A DNA stretch of 48,660 nt from Planctomycetales bacterium (GTDB taxonomy: Bacteria > Planctomycetota > Planctomycetia > Pirellulales > S012-138), in assembly GCA_015488215.1 (NCBI GenBank), contig WFOE01000236.1, positions 1 to 48,660 on the forward strand, given 5' to 3'. The notes under the pieces are model-generated. The model did no database searches. It was not told where the DNA came from and saw nothing but the letters and a program-made list of their open reading frames with translations. This document shows positions 34,412 through 43,515 of this stretch, piece after piece. Both the position numbers and the translations under genes were made by a program. Numbering within the stretch: position 1 is the stretch's first letter; every line of letters begins with the position of its first letter.

Positions 34412-35269
34412 ATGTCCCCAATCGACCTGGCCTCCGCTCCGGCCGTCCGTTTTCCGCTTGTGGCCGTGGACATCGGCAACACGCGGCTGAAGATGGCGCT
34501 GTGGCCCCAACCGCCTCAGGTGGCCCCTGACCGGGAAGCTCCCGCTCCGGTTGCTCCGTTGGCATTGCGTCCGGGGGATTGGGACACGCTGCTTGCCTGG
34601 CTCCGGGAGCACGTTCCCTCCGGCACTCCCTGGCATCTGGCCAGCGTGCAGCGGCATTACCTGGCCGACCTGGTGCAGTTCCTGGGCGAACACCGCCCGG
34701 ATGACCCCCTGTTGCTGCTCAATCACGAACTGCTGCCGCTGGAAGTCAAGCTCCCCCAGCCCGATTACGTGGGAATCGACCGCTTGCTCACTGCCCTTGC
34801 CGCCCGGCACCTGGTCCCGCAAGGTGACCCCCTGGTGGTGGTCGATTTGGGCACGGCGATTACGGTCGATTACGTATCGGCCGCGGGGGAGTTCCGCGGC
34901 GGAGCGATTCTGCCCGGGGTGGCCATGTCGGCCCAGGCGCTGGAACACTTTACCGACCTGCTGCCGCTGGTGCCCATGGACCAACTGGACCAGCCCCCGG
35001 CGGCCCTGGGCACCGACACGGTTTCGGCCATCCGATCCGGACTATACTGGGGGGCCGTGGGCGCAGTACGCGAGCTAATCGCACGGCTGGTCCCAGCAGG
35101 GCAACAAGCCCGGGTGGTGCTTACCGGCGGAGCGGCCCCAGCCGTGGCGAAGCTGCTGGACCCAAGTGCCCGGTGCGAGCCGCATCTTTCGTTGCTGGGC
35201 ATCGCCCTTTCGGCCGCTTTCTGGCACAAGCAGCAGCCTTCTTCGGCCAACAGCCCGCGGCCAAAGTAG
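34412..35269 (+). CDS. coaX: type III pantothenate kinase
   Basis: Enzyme phosphorylating pantothenate in the first step of coenzyme A synthesis, of the ASKHA fold. The 285 residues contain the phosphate motifs LVAVDIGNTRLKMALW (about 16-31), YVGIDRLLTALAARH (about 112-126) and VVVDLGTAITVDYVSAAGEFRGGAILPG, with the second Asp/Thr phosphate loop; VVLTGGAAPAVAKLL is the adenosine-side motif. The start codon at 34412 lies at the beginning of the family-like sequence. It follows the propeller fusion gene on the same strand with a short gap and may be co-transcribed. Confidence 0.93.
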   Translation: MSPIDLASAPAVRFPLVAVDIGNTRLKMALWPQPPQVAPDREAPAPVAPLALRPGDWDTLLAWLREHVPSGTPWHLASVQRHYLADLVQFLGEHRPDDPLLLLNHELLPLEVKLPQPDYVGIDRLLTALAARHLVPQGDPLVVVDLGTAITVDYVSAAGEFRGGAILPGVAMSAQALEHFTDLLPLVPMDQLDQPPAALGTDTVSAIRSGLYWGAVGAVRELIARLVPAGQQARVVLTGGAAPAVAKLLDPSARCEPHLSLLGIALSAAFWHKQQPSSANSPRPK

Positions 35270-35460
35270 CAAGCTGCCACCGTGCTGAAGCCTTCTGGCC
35301 CAGGGGCTCTCCGGTGTTTGCCGGATGGGCGTTGTTCCCTGGTTGAGGCCGCCTGTTCCTTCGGCATCCGGCTGTGATAGATTGTTTCCAGGAAGAGACG
35401 CAGCGTCGGAGAGCTGCCGGACCGGAAGCGAAAGCCGATGCACATTGCAAGGAGCCAGCC

Positions 35461-36294
35461 ATGTTACGCAGGATTCTGGTTGCTTTGGATGGGAGCCCTT
35501 ATTGTGAACGAGCCACGGAGCTGGCGCTGCGCTGGGCCAAGCAAGTGCAGGCTTCGCTAACGGGTCTGGGCGTGATCGACGAGCCGGAAATCTGCGCTCC
35601 GGAGCCGGTGCCCATCGGCGGCGGGGCGTTCAAGCTGGAGTTGGAAGAAACACGACTCCAGGAAGCCCGCGTCACCATCGAGGCGGCCGTGGAACAGTTC
35701 CGCCGGCGGTGCCAGCAGGAGGGAATCCCCTGCCAGGGACTGGTGGACGTGGGCCTGCCCGTGGAACAACTGACGCGCGAAGCCCAGCGGGCCGACCTGG
35801 TCGTCATCGGCCAGCAGACGCATTTCCGACTCGACGGCGAACCGGGGCGTACCGTGCATGCTCTCTTAAAAGGACCGCCTCGTCCGGTGGTGGTGGTTCC
35901 GGAACAGCTCCCCAGCCGGAAGAACGTGCTGGTGGCCTACGACGGTTCGTTGCAGGCATCGCGGGCGCTGTGGGCGTTTTGCCAGTTGGGCCTGCATGCC
36001 CTGTTCGAACAGTTCCACGTGCTCACGCTGGACGACGACCAGCAACGCGGCGTGTTGGTTTCCCGCTACGCTACCGAGATGTTGCAACTGCACGGGATCG
36101 ACGCCACGCCCCAGGTGCTCTCGTTGAGCGAAGGCAGCGCCGATCGGATGATCCTCCGCGTGGCCGAGGAGCGCCAGGCGGGACTGTTGGTAATGGGCTG
36201 CTACGGGCGAGCGTCGCTGGTGGAGTGGTTCCTGGGCACCACCACGCTGCACGTGATCCAACAATCGACCATCCCCCTGTTCCTGTACCAATAA
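35461..36294 (+). CDS. tandem universal stress protein (UspA domains)
   Basis: A 277-residue cytoplasmic protein with two Usp domains in a row. The first begins RRILVALDGSPYCERATELALRWAKQ and has an incomplete nucleotide motif (VVIGQQTHFRLDGEPG); the second begins KNVLVAYDGSLQASRALWAFCQLG and carries the ATP motif G-2X-G-9X-G-T as GCYGRASLVEWFLGTTT. So only the second half is likely to bind ATP. The ATG at 35461 has an ideal AAGGAG 6 bases upstream. It appears as a single gene between coaX and the HNH gene; role in stress or starvation is family knowledge only. Confidence 0.93.
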   Translation: MLRRILVALDGSPYCERATELALRWAKQVQASLTGLGVIDEPEICAPEPVPIGGGAFKLELEETRLQEARVTIEAAVEQFRRRCQQEGIPCQGLVDVGLPVEQLTREAQRADLVVIGQQTHFRLDGEPGRTVHALLKGPPRPVVVVPEQLPSRKNVLVAYDGSLQASRALWAFCQLGLHALFEQFHVLTLDDDQQRGVLVSRYATEMLQLHGIDATPQVLSLSEGSADRMILRVAEERQAGLLVMGCYGRASLVEWFLGTTTLHVIQQSTIPLFLYQ

Positions 36295-36592
36295 CTAACC
36301 TGTGCCAATAAATGGATTGAACTGATCGGCGGATGTCGCCGTGCGCGAGGTTCGATTTCCCGCCAGTTTGCTTTTTTCCGCCGGATTGCGAACAATGAAA
36401 GAAACCCCAGCGGAGGCAGCCCCCGCAGCGGCATTCCTCGCGGGGAGAGGCTGCTGGGCCCAACGACGCGGTTTGCCGGTGGGAGGGTGGCGTGCTGTCT
36501 CTTGGCGTGGGCGTTCCCCTTTTGACCGACAGGATTTCCAATGATGGATAAGCGGCGCGATCGTTTCAGGTTCTAAGTAACAGGAACTCTTT

Positions 36593-37186
36593 ATGTCTTC
36601 CGTGCTGGAACGACCGACCCTGGTGTTGAACCGCAACTGGCAGCCCGTGGGAGTGGCCAGCGTGGGCCGCGCGTTGATTAAGGTTTACAACGGCGCGGCC
36701 AAGGTGGTGGACCCGAACGACTACCAGCTCTACACCTGGAGCGATTGGTCTGCTCTGGAACCAGCCGACGGGGAGCCGTTCATCCAGACCCCTCAACTGC
36801 GGCTGCGCGTGCCCGAGGTGGTAACCCTGGTCCACTACGACCGGGTGCCGATGAAGCGGGTCACTTTCAGCCGCCGGAACCTGTTTCGCCGGGACAACTA
36901 CACGTGCCAGTACTGCGGTCGGCGTCCGGGCACCGAGGAGCTGACCATCGACCACGTGGTGCCCCGCAGCCAGGGAGGCGATTCCAGTTGGGAAAACTGC
37001 GTGGTGGCCTGCGTCCGCTGCAACGCTCGCAAGGCCAACCGCACGCCGCAGCAGGCCGGGATGAAGCTGCTCAAGGAGCCGCGCAAGCCCAAGTGGCGCC
37101 CGGCCTACGCTTCGCTGTCGGTAAAGATTGACAGTTGGAGTCGCTTCATCAGCGAAGTGTACTGGAACGTGGAGCTGGAACAGTAA
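36593..37186 (+). CDS. HNH endonuclease family protein
   Basis: A 197-residue protein with an HNH nuclease core: CQYCGRRPGTEELTIDHVVPRSQGGDSSWENCVVACVRCNARKANRTPQQAGMKL (about 103-157), in which the two Cys pairs hold structural zinc and DH plus N form the catalytic site. The N-terminal half (ERPTLVLNRNWQPVGVASVGRALIKVYNGAAKVVD) is typical of a widespread chromosomal HNH family found as single genes and not linked to phages. The ATG at 36593 follows AGGAA by about 6 bases. A strong terminator follows, so the gene is probably monocistronic. DNA target and role are unknown. Confidence 0.92.
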   Translation: MSSVLERPTLVLNRNWQPVGVASVGRALIKVYNGAAKVVDPNDYQLYTWSDWSALEPADGEPFIQTPQLRLRVPEVVTLVHYDRVPMKRVTFSRRNLFRRDNYTCQYCGRRPGTEELTIDHVVPRSQGGDSSWENCVVACVRCNARKANRTPQQAGMKLLKEPRKPKWRPAYASLSVKIDSWSRFISEVYWNVELEQ

Positions 37187-37220
37187 CCCGGCAGAACCCC
37201 CCTTCGGCCACGTTTCCCGC

Positions 37221-37253
37221 CCCGGCTCGTGCCCTGGCACGAGCCGGGTTTTT
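37221..37253 (+). terminator. rho-independent terminator of the HNH gene
   Basis: CCCGGCTCGTGCC (37221-37233) pairs with GGCACGAGCCGGG (37236-37248), a 13-bp perfect stem, followed by TTTTT (37249-37253), 34 bases after the HNH stop codon. Confidence 0.92.
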
Positions 37254-37381
37254 GCTTGGCCTGCAAGGCCGCGGCCGGTATCGTAGCAATCCACCTTCCT
37301 GGCTTCTGAATCGCCGGTTCCCGGTCGCCGGGGACGCTTGGAGAGGCAAGCACACTTGTCCGGTCCGCTCGAAGCTCCGCC

Positions 37382-38635
37382 ATGCCCGCTCGCCTTCGCA
37401 CGCCAAGCTGGTTTGCCTTGCTGGCCCCCGGGCTGCTGGTGGCCGCCACCGGGGTGGGAGCCGGCGACTTGCTCACCGGGGCCTTGGCCGGTTCGCACGT
37501 GGGGCTGGCCGTGCTGTGGGCGGCGTGGCTTGGGGCCGTGTGCAAGTGGACGCTCAACGAAGGCATCGCCCGCTGGCAGATGGGCACAGGAACACCGCTG
37601 CTAGAAGGCTGGGTCCGGTACCTGGGCACGCCCTTGTACGTCTTCTTCCTGGTCTATCTGCTGCTGTGGTCCGTGGTGGTGGGCGGGGCGCTGGTTTCGG
37701 CCTGCGGCGTGGCCGGCACGGCCTTCTGGAGCTGGGGAGAGCCGGAGTGGTCCAAGCGCATCTGGGGCGTTTTTCATTCCTTGTTGGGGCTTGGGTTGAT
37801 CTGGTGGGGCGGGTTCCGTTGGTTCGAGCGACTGATGGCTTGCTGCGTGGCGGCTATGTTCGCCGTGGTGCTACTGACGGCCTTCTGGATGCCGGGAGTG
37901 GATTGGGCCGCCGCGCTGCAAGGTCTGCTGCCCCGGGTGCCGCCGCCCCAGGGACTTGGCTGGACCCTGGGCGTGCTGGGAGGGGTGGGCGGCACCGTAA
38001 CGCTGCTTTCCTACGGGTACTGGATTGCCCATCACGAGCGCCAGGGCCGCCGGGGCTTGCGCGTCTGCCAGATTGACCTGGCCGCCGGATACACGATGAC
38101 CGGGCTGTTCGGCATGGCGATGGTAGTCATCGGCTCGCGTTTCCGGCTGCCTGAGGCCAAGGACCCTCTGCTGGCCCTGGAACTAGCCCAACTGATCCAG
38201 CAAGCCGTGGGCCCCTGGGGCCGGTGGTTGTTTCAGCTTGGGTTCTGGGCGGCCGTGTTTTCCAGCTTGCTTGGCGTGTGGCAGAGCGTGCCGTACCTGT
38301 TTGCCCACCTTGTCCACTTGCGGCGTCGGGAACGAGGGCGGCTGGATGCCGCCGCCGTCGAACAACTGGAAACCACGAACGAATACCGCGGCTACCTGCT
38401 CTTTCTGGCCACCGTGCCTTGCCTGCTGTTGGGCTGGCGGGTGCAGGGCGTGCAACTGCTCTATGCGGTGCTGGGCGCGCTTTTCATGCCCTTGTTGGCT
38501 GCCACGCTACTCGTGTTGAACAACCGCCCCGGCTTGGTGGGCCGCGAGCTGAAAAACCCCTGGTGGATCAACCTGATGCTGCTGGGCGTGCTGGCGTTGT
38601 TCGCTTTCTTGGGTATCCGCTCGCTGATTCCGTAG
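37382..38635 (+). CDS. Nramp-family-like transporter lacking the usual metal motifs
   Basis: A 417-residue integral membrane protein with about eleven hydrophobic segments in the Nramp (SLC11) pattern: a first segment PSWFALLAPGLLVAATGVGAGDLLTGALAGSHVG, then CKWTLNEGIARWQMGTGTPLLEGW. Canonical Nramp carriers have DPGN in the first helix and a methionine-containing MPH motif in the sixth; here these places read GVGAGD and GGTVTLLSYGYW, so the classical Mn/Fe site is not present. It may carry Mg2+, another cation, or have lost transport. The ATG at 37382 has no clear ribosome site. It converges on the phospholipase-fold gene with repeat B copy 3 between them. Confidence 0.78.
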   Translation: MPARLRTPSWFALLAPGLLVAATGVGAGDLLTGALAGSHVGLAVLWAAWLGAVCKWTLNEGIARWQMGTGTPLLEGWVRYLGTPLYVFFLVYLLLWSVVVGGALVSACGVAGTAFWSWGEPEWSKRIWGVFHSLLGLGLIWWGGFRWFERLMACCVAAMFAVVLLTAFWMPGVDWAAALQGLLPRVPPPQGLGWTLGVLGGVGGTVTLLSYGYWIAHHERQGRRGLRVCQIDLAAGYTMTGLFGMAMVVIGSRFRLPEAKDPLLALELAQLIQQAVGPWGRWLFQLGFWAAVFSSLLGVWQSVPYLFAHLVHLRRRERGRLDAAAVEQLETTNEYRGYLLFLATVPCLLLGWRVQGVQLLYAVLGALFMPLLAATLLVLNNRPGLVGRELKNPWWINLMLLGVLALFAFLGIRSLIP

Positions 38636-38684
38636 CGGCCTTGCCGGACGATGCCCCTGCGAGGCTCCAAGCAACTTTAGAGGC

Positions 38685-38748
38685 TGTTACAAAACTTCCG
38701 GCTGCAAACGCCACGCCCCAGGATGGGAGCAGCACCGGAGGGTAACAC
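38685..38748. repeat. dispersed repeat family B, copy 3
   Basis: Reads TGTTACAAAACTTCCGGCTG at the left and CACCGGAGGGTAACAC at the right; its right end lacks the TTTTGTG block seen in the copies at 20187 and 21459. It fills the 141-base gap between two convergent genes. Confidence 0.8.
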
Positions 38749-38776
38749 GCTCAAAGAGCACGGACCGCTTGCAGTT

Positions 38777-40093
38777 CTACGGCGCCCCTTTGGCGGCTGG
38801 GGCCTTGATGAGCGTGGGGGCAGCCCAAATGGCGTAGTTGTGCTGCGACTGGGAAGTTTTCGACTCCAGGGCAAGAGCCAGCCGGGTTACTCCCCGAATG
38901 TCGCACTCCAACCGCCGCGCCGGTTCGCTCCCGGACAGAACAATCCGCTGCAGCACTTTGCCGTCGCCCAGCACGGCAAACTGTACTTTGCCCTGGGCGC
39001 CCAACTGGGCGTGCAAGCCCGCGGTTACCTCGAACCGCTGGAACACTCCCTCGGGGAGCAGAAACGTCAGCCGGCGTCCCATGCCGGCGCTGATGCCGTT
39101 GGGTATTTCGTGTTCCCGTATCTGCTCCCCCTGCCGCAGACGCAGCCGCAAGGGAACAGGCCGCTTCCCTTCGGCCAGCGTGAAGCCGACGCGCGGATAC
39201 CCCCAATACGGCCTGCCGAAAAACTGCGACTGCGGGTAGTAGAGCTTGGGCGCTTCGAGCGGGAAGAAGCGGGTGATTTCCACCCGTTGCAGTTGTTCCA
39301 CTTCCGCCGGGGCGAAACGTTTTGTGCCCAGGCAGAGAATCGTGTAGAGGGCGTCGGCCACCACCTGGGCGTCGAATCGGGCGGCCTTGCGCTGCTGGGC
39401 GTCCACCGTCTTGTGGTCCCCGGCGTACAAACCGCGGATGATCGGCACGGTGGTGGCGCGGACGTACAAGATTGCCTCGTGGATGCGATGCAACAGGCGC
39501 CAGGAGGCTTCCGGCACCGAAGTGCCCAGCAGCCGCGGCCGATAGTCCTTCAGGCGGATTTGGAAGGTGCCGTTTTCGATGGGGCCGTGCAGCAGCACCC
39601 CTTTCATCTCCTCCGGCGGGGGCAGGAACTGCTGCCAGAGGGTGAACATGTTGTCCTCGGGCACCACGTGGGCCGGACTGCCGTAGTCTTCCACCAGGTG
39701 GCACACGGTGCCCATGTACCGGGCCGCGTCGGCCACGCGGCCGGCACGCAGAGCGGCGACAGCCTTTTCCACGAAGTATTGCAGGACTTCCAGATTTTCC
39801 GGCGGCGGGCCGGGCAGGTGCAAATTGAGGATGTACCGCACGCCGGGCCGGGAATCCATCATCGCAAAGCGGGCGTTTTCCCGGTCCGTGTAAACCTGGT
39901 CCGGAATCAGGCAATACCGATGCACCAGCCCGGCCAACTGGGTGCCGAGCAGCTCCTTTTGCCACGGCGGCAGCGTCTCGCAAGCCGCCCGGGTGATGGC
40001 CACATGGGACGCACCACCCCAGGCCAGCCCAGTGCGCGGACAGGCCAACGCGGTGCCAAGTGCCAGCGCCAGAAACCAACAAGCTCGCAACAT
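38777..40093 (-). CDS. secreted zinc-dependent phospholipase C/S1-P1 nuclease-fold protein with NPCBM-like domain
   Basis: A 438-residue exported protein. It has a signal peptide (MLRACWFLALALGTALACPRTGLA) ending before WGGASHVAITRAA, the Trp-x-x-x-x-His start that contributes zinc ligands in the phospholipase C/S1-P1 nuclease fold. The central helix YMGTVCHLVEDYGSPAHVVPEDN supplies the HxxxD...PxH ligands. The C-terminal third is beta-rich and resembles an NPCBM carbohydrate-binding domain (RFEVTAGLHAQLGAQGKVQFAVLGDGKVLQ to ALALES). The combination implies a carbohydrate-associated extracellular hydrolase. The ATG at 40093 begins the signal peptide. Substrate unknown. Confidence 0.72.
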   Translation of the reverse strand: MLRACWFLALALGTALACPRTGLAWGGASHVAITRAACETLPPWQKELLGTQLAGLVHRYCLIPDQVYTDRENARFAMMDSRPGVRYILNLHLPGPPPENLEVLQYFVEKAVAALRAGRVADAARYMGTVCHLVEDYGSPAHVVPEDNMFTLWQQFLPPPEEMKGVLLHGPIENGTFQIRLKDYRPRLLGTSVPEASWRLLHRIHEAILYVRATTVPIIRGLYAGDHKTVDAQQRKAARFDAQVVADALYTILCLGTKRFAPAEVEQLQRVEITRFFPLEAPKLYYPQSQFFGRPYWGYPRVGFTLAEGKRPVPLRLRLRQGEQIREHEIPNGISAGMGRRLTFLLPEGVFQRFEVTAGLHAQLGAQGKVQFAVLGDGKVLQRIVLSGSEPARRLECDIRGVTRLALALESKTSQSQHNYAIWAAPTLIKAPAAKGAP

Positions 40094-40187
40094 CGGTCTT
40101 TCGTCCCCGGGCCCCGGCTGCGTAGGGCGCGTGCCCGAACGTGCTCGGGCGAGCCGGATGCCGCTTCGGTACCGCTCCAGGTGGATA

Positions 40188-41492
40188 CTACAGGTACATG
40201 TTGATCAGGTTTTCCAGGTACTCCTGGCGTCCGCTGCGGTTGGGCTCGATGTCGCCCTTTTCCATGATGTACTGGGCCAGGGACTCCAGGGTGTGTTTGC
40301 CCGCCTCGATCTCGGCGCCGATGCCGGTGTCCCAGGAGCTGTAACGCTCTTTGACAAACTGATCCAGCACCCCGTCGGCCCGAATCGCCGCGGCGATCTT
40401 CAGCCCCCGGGCAAAGGCGTCCATACCGCCAATGTGGGCGTGGAACAGGTCGACCGGCTCAAAGCTTTCGCGGCGCACCTTGGCGTCGAAGTTGATGCCG
40501 CCGGCCAGCCCGCCGTACTTCAGAATCACCAACATGCACTGCGTGGTGAGATAGATGTTGGTGGGAAACTGGTCCGTATCCCAACCCAACAGCAGGTCGC
40601 CGGTGTTGGCGTCGATTGAGCCGAGAAATCCCTGGTGGGCCGCGTACTCGATCTCGTGCATCATTTCGTGCCCGGCCAGCGTGGCGTGGTTGGTTTCGAT
40701 GTTGAGTTTGAAATCGTCGGTCAAATCATAGGCCCGCAGGAAATTGATACACGCGGCCGCATCCGAATCGTACTGGTGCTTGGTCGGTTCCTTGGGCTTG
40801 GGTTCGATGTAGAACTGGCCCTCGAACCCAATCTTCTTCTTGTAGTCCACGGCCATGTGCAGGAACGCGGCCAGGTGGTCCAGCTCGCGTTTCATGTCGG
40901 TGTTGTAGAGGTTTTGGTAGCCTTCGCGTCCGCCCCAGAACACGTACCCCTGGCCGCCCAGCTCGTGGGTGACTTCAAGCATCTTTTTCACCTGGGCGGC
41001 GGCGTAGGCAAACACGTCGGCGTTGCAACTGGTGGCCGCCCCGTGGACGTAGCGTGGATTGGAGAACAAGTTGGCCGTGCCCCACAGGAGCTTGATGCCG
41101 GTCCGCTCCTGTTCTTCCTTGAGCACCTTGACCACCGCATCCAGGTTACGGTTGGTTTCGGCCAAGGTTTTGCCTTCAGGGGCCACGTCGCGGTCGTGGA
41201 AGCAGTAGTACTCCACGCCCAGTTTTTCCATGAACTCAAACGCCACCCGCACGCGGTTGATGGCGTTCTCCACCGTGTCGGCCCCCTCCCAGGGGCGGAT
41301 CATCGTCGGTGCCCCGAACGGATCGGATCCCGTGCCGCGGAACGTGTGCCAGTACGCCACCGAAAAGCGGAAGTGTTCCCGCATCGGCTTGCCTTCGACC
41401 ACTTCGTCCGGGTTGTAGTAGCGGAAGGCCAGGGGGTTGCGCGAATCGGGCCCTTCGTAGCGGATTTTTTCAATCTCGGGAAAAGCGGTCAT
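40188..41492 (-). CDS. xylA: xylose isomerase
   Basis: Cytoplasmic enzyme interconverting xylose and xylulose (also glucose and fructose), with two divalent metal ions. The 434 residues belong to the long class II type: [13 protein letters not shown] (catalytic His), [67 protein letters not shown] (metal Glu) and [25 protein letters not shown], then WDTDQFP with metal-binding Asp residues. The ATG at 41492 follows AAGGAG by 8 bases. No xylulokinase or xylose transporter is next to it. A 13-bp palindrome lies 74 bases upstream. Confidence 0.96.
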   Translation of the reverse strand: MTAFPEIEKIRYEGPDSRNPLAFRYYNPDEVVEGKPMREHFRFSVAYWHTFRGTGSDPFGAPTMIRPWEGADTVENAINRVRVAFEFMEKLGVEYYCFHDRDVAPEGKTLAETNRNLDAVVKVLKEEQERTGIKLLWGTANLFSNPRYVHGAATSCNADVFAYAAAQVKKMLEVTHELGGQGYVFWGGREGYQNLYNTDMKRELDHLAAFLHMAVDYKKKIGFEGQFYIEPKPKEPTKHQYDSDAAACINFLRAYDLTDDFKLNIETNHATLAGHEMMHEIEYAAHQGFLGSIDANTGDLLLGWDTDQFPTNIYLTTQCMLVILKYGGLAGGINFDAKVRRESFEPVDLFHAHIGGMDAFARGLKIAAAIRADGVLDQFVKERYSSWDTGIGAEIEAGKHTLESLAQYIMEKGDIEPNRSGRQEYLENLINMYL

Positions 41493-41830
41493 GTTCCACA
41501 CTCCTTGCAAAAGACGACGCACGGGGACAACCACGCCGGGCAAACCGCGGCAACTTGTCTGACATCACGTTCAACGTGGCGTTCATTTTCCCCAAATGCC
41601 CGGCAAGAGCAACCACTTGCCCGCCTCGGCCAGCGAATCCCTGTCCCCAAGCCCGCAACGCTAGCGGTGCATCGGCTCCGGTGGCCTGCGGCGGCGGCAA
41701 GCTTTCCCTCGGTACCGCATTTTTTCCGGCTGGACTAGTGCCCGTATGAACATTGGCGGGCCAGCCAAACCGACTGTGCCGATAAAACAAACAAGAGTCC
41801 GTATTCTTCTTTCAACGCTGGTGGCGCGCC
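41493..41830. other. divergent intergenic region between xylA and the TPR gene
   Basis: 338 bases without a supported gene. Near xylA it holds the palindrome at 41566-41578. Near the TPR gene there is an imperfect TTGGC...GCCAA repeat around 41753-41768. No good -35/-10 pairs were found. Confidence 0.45.
41566..41578. promoter_or_regulatory. candidate operator upstream of xylA
   Basis: CACGTTCAACGTG is a 13-bp palindrome with one central base. It lies 74-86 bases upstream of the xylA start and resembles in size the half-site layout of dimeric repressors. No regulator gene is nearby; role is a guess. Confidence 0.3.
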
Positions 41831-43465
41831 ATGTGGGAACGGCTCCGCGGTGTGGTGTTCGGTCTGCTTGTGGCCGCGGCGGCAGGAGTTGTCGCCCGAG
41901 GGGAGGAACCAACGCAGCCGGGCCTGCCCGCCATGAGCCAGGCGGTACGCACGCTCCTGGTGGCCGAAAGCATGTTCGAGTTGGGCCAAGGGGCCGAACT
42001 TTGCCGCCAGGCGCTTCGGCGGCTCCGCAAGCCCGAAGACCGCCAATTTTGTCGCTTGCTGCTGGCTTCGGCCCTGGTGCAGCGGTCGGCCTATCTGCTA
42101 AGTACAGCCTTGGATGCTCCGCCCCAATCGGCCGAGGAGCTTCGCTTCTGGCAGCGGCTGGTGCGGCTGGGAGCCCGCGACGCCGAAGACGCCCTGGAGC
42201 TGATACCCGATGCGGCCGAGCCGTACTATCTGCTGGGCCGTTTTCGGCTCTTGCAAGGCAAAAGCCGGGAAGCCGGCCAACTGCTCCAGCAAGCGCTTCG
42301 CTACCCGGCCAACGATCCCCGCATCAAGGCCCGAGCCCTGGCCGTGCTGGGCAACCTGAGCCAGGAACCGGAGCAGCAGCTTGCCTATTACGATAGGGCC
42401 TGCCGCCTGGCTCCCGGCGATGCCGAAGTGCTGCTGGCCCGGGCGCGCTTCCTGGCCCGACGGGGCCGCTGGCCCCAGGCCCTGGCCGACCTGAACGCCG
42501 CTCTGGCCGCCGAGCCGGAGAATCTGGACACCCGGCTGCTGCGGGCCGAAGTGCTGCTGAAACTCAACCGGCTGGAAGACGCCCAGAAAGAACTGCAACG
42601 GCTGCAAAAGCTCGCCCCCGCTCATGCCCAAGTTCATCTGCTCACCGGGCTGCTGGCCGCCCGGCGGCAGCAGCACCAACAGGCCGCAGAAGCGTTTACC
42701 CGGGCAATCGCCTTTCGCGGGGCCACGCCCCGGCTGCTGGCACTGCGGGCTCAGGCCCTGCTTCGGGCCGGCCAGCGGCAAGAAGCCCTACGCGACGCGC
42801 AGGCCGCCGTCGAACTGGAACCGGAAGACCCTGCCGTGCTGACGCTGGCCCTGGGGGTGCTGCTTGAGGGGAACGGCCCTCGGGCCGTGGAACGCCCCCT
42901 GGCCAAGGCGCTTCGGCTCCACCCGCGGCATGCCCCGCTCTGGTACTTGGAAGCCCTCAGGCGCCACAAGGCCGGAGAGGTCAGGGCGGCGCTTTCGGCC
43001 GTGGATCGGGCGCTGCGGTTGGACGAGTCGCTGGTGCCGGCCTTGTTGCTTCGGGCATCGCTCTACCAGCAGCAAGGCCGCTGGGACTTGGCCGCTTGGG
43101 ATTACGAACAGGTGCTTCGCCGCGAGCCGGATCACGTGCAGGCGCTGAACAACCTGGCCTGGATCCTGGCTACGGCTCCCGAGCCGCAGTTGCGAAACGG
43201 GGCCCGGGCCGTTCGACTGGCCCGGCGAGCTTGCCGCTTGAACCGCTACCGCGACGCTGCGTCGCTCAGCACGCTAGCCGCCGCTCTGGCCGAGCAGGGG
43301 CGGTTCGACGAAGCCGTCCACTGGGCCCTTCAGGCGCTGCGCAGCGCCCCAGAACCGATGCGCCCCCAGGTGGCCGCCGAGCTGAAAAGCTACCGCCAGC
43401 GCCGGCCTTGGCGGGAGCAGTTGGTCCGCGGGCCGAAACGCCCCGCCGCGGCCGAGCTCCGGTAG
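41831..43465 (+). CDS. secreted tetratricopeptide repeat protein
   Basis: A 544-residue exported protein with a signal peptide (RGVVFGLLVAAAAGVVARG, cleavage near 24) and about ten TPR-like helix pairs. Clear repeats are AEPYYLLGRFRLLQGKSREAGQLLQQALR, AEVLLARARFLARRGRWPQALADLNAAL, LDTRLLRAEVLLKLNRLEDAQKELQRL, PRLLALRAQALLRAGQRQEALRDAQAAVELEP and DAASLSTLAAALAEQGRFDEAVHWALQAL. The domain normally mediates protein-protein contact; the partner is unknown. The ATG at 41831 has no strong ribosome site. It converges on hisH. Confidence 0.87.
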   Translation: MWERLRGVVFGLLVAAAAGVVARGEEPTQPGLPAMSQAVRTLLVAESMFELGQGAELCRQALRRLRKPEDRQFCRLLLASALVQRSAYLLSTALDAPPQSAEELRFWQRLVRLGARDAEDALELIPDAAEPYYLLGRFRLLQGKSREAGQLLQQALRYPANDPRIKARALAVLGNLSQEPEQQLAYYDRACRLAPGDAEVLLARARFLARRGRWPQALADLNAALAAEPENLDTRLLRAEVLLKLNRLEDAQKELQRLQKLAPAHAQVHLLTGLLAARRQQHQQAAEAFTRAIAFRGATPRLLALRAQALLRAGQRQEALRDAQAAVELEPEDPAVLTLALGVLLEGNGPRAVERPLAKALRLHPRHAPLWYLEALRRHKAGEVRAALSAVDRALRLDESLVPALLLRASLYQQQGRWDLAAWDYEQVLRREPDHVQALNNLAWILATAPEPQLRNGARAVRLARRACRLNRYRDAASLSTLAAALAEQGRFDEAVHWALQALRSAPEPMRPQVAAELKSYRQRRPWREQLVRGPKRPAAAELR

Positions 43466-43515
43466 CGGAACCCCCGCTCCCCGGCGACACGGAACCGGGC
43501 GGCACCACGCGGCGG

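Noticed and set aside
36330-36365. GGTTCGATTTCC, similar to a tRNA T-loop, in the gap before the HNH gene
   Set aside because: The bases on either side cannot form a 5-bp T-stem or an acceptor stem.
36519-36550. TTGACC 17 bp before TGGATA as an HNH-gene promoter
   Set aside because: The -10 matches the consensus poorly.
40133-40150. Hairpin GCCCGA/TCGGGC downstream of xylA
   Set aside because: There is no T-run on the xylA strand, so it was not called a terminator.
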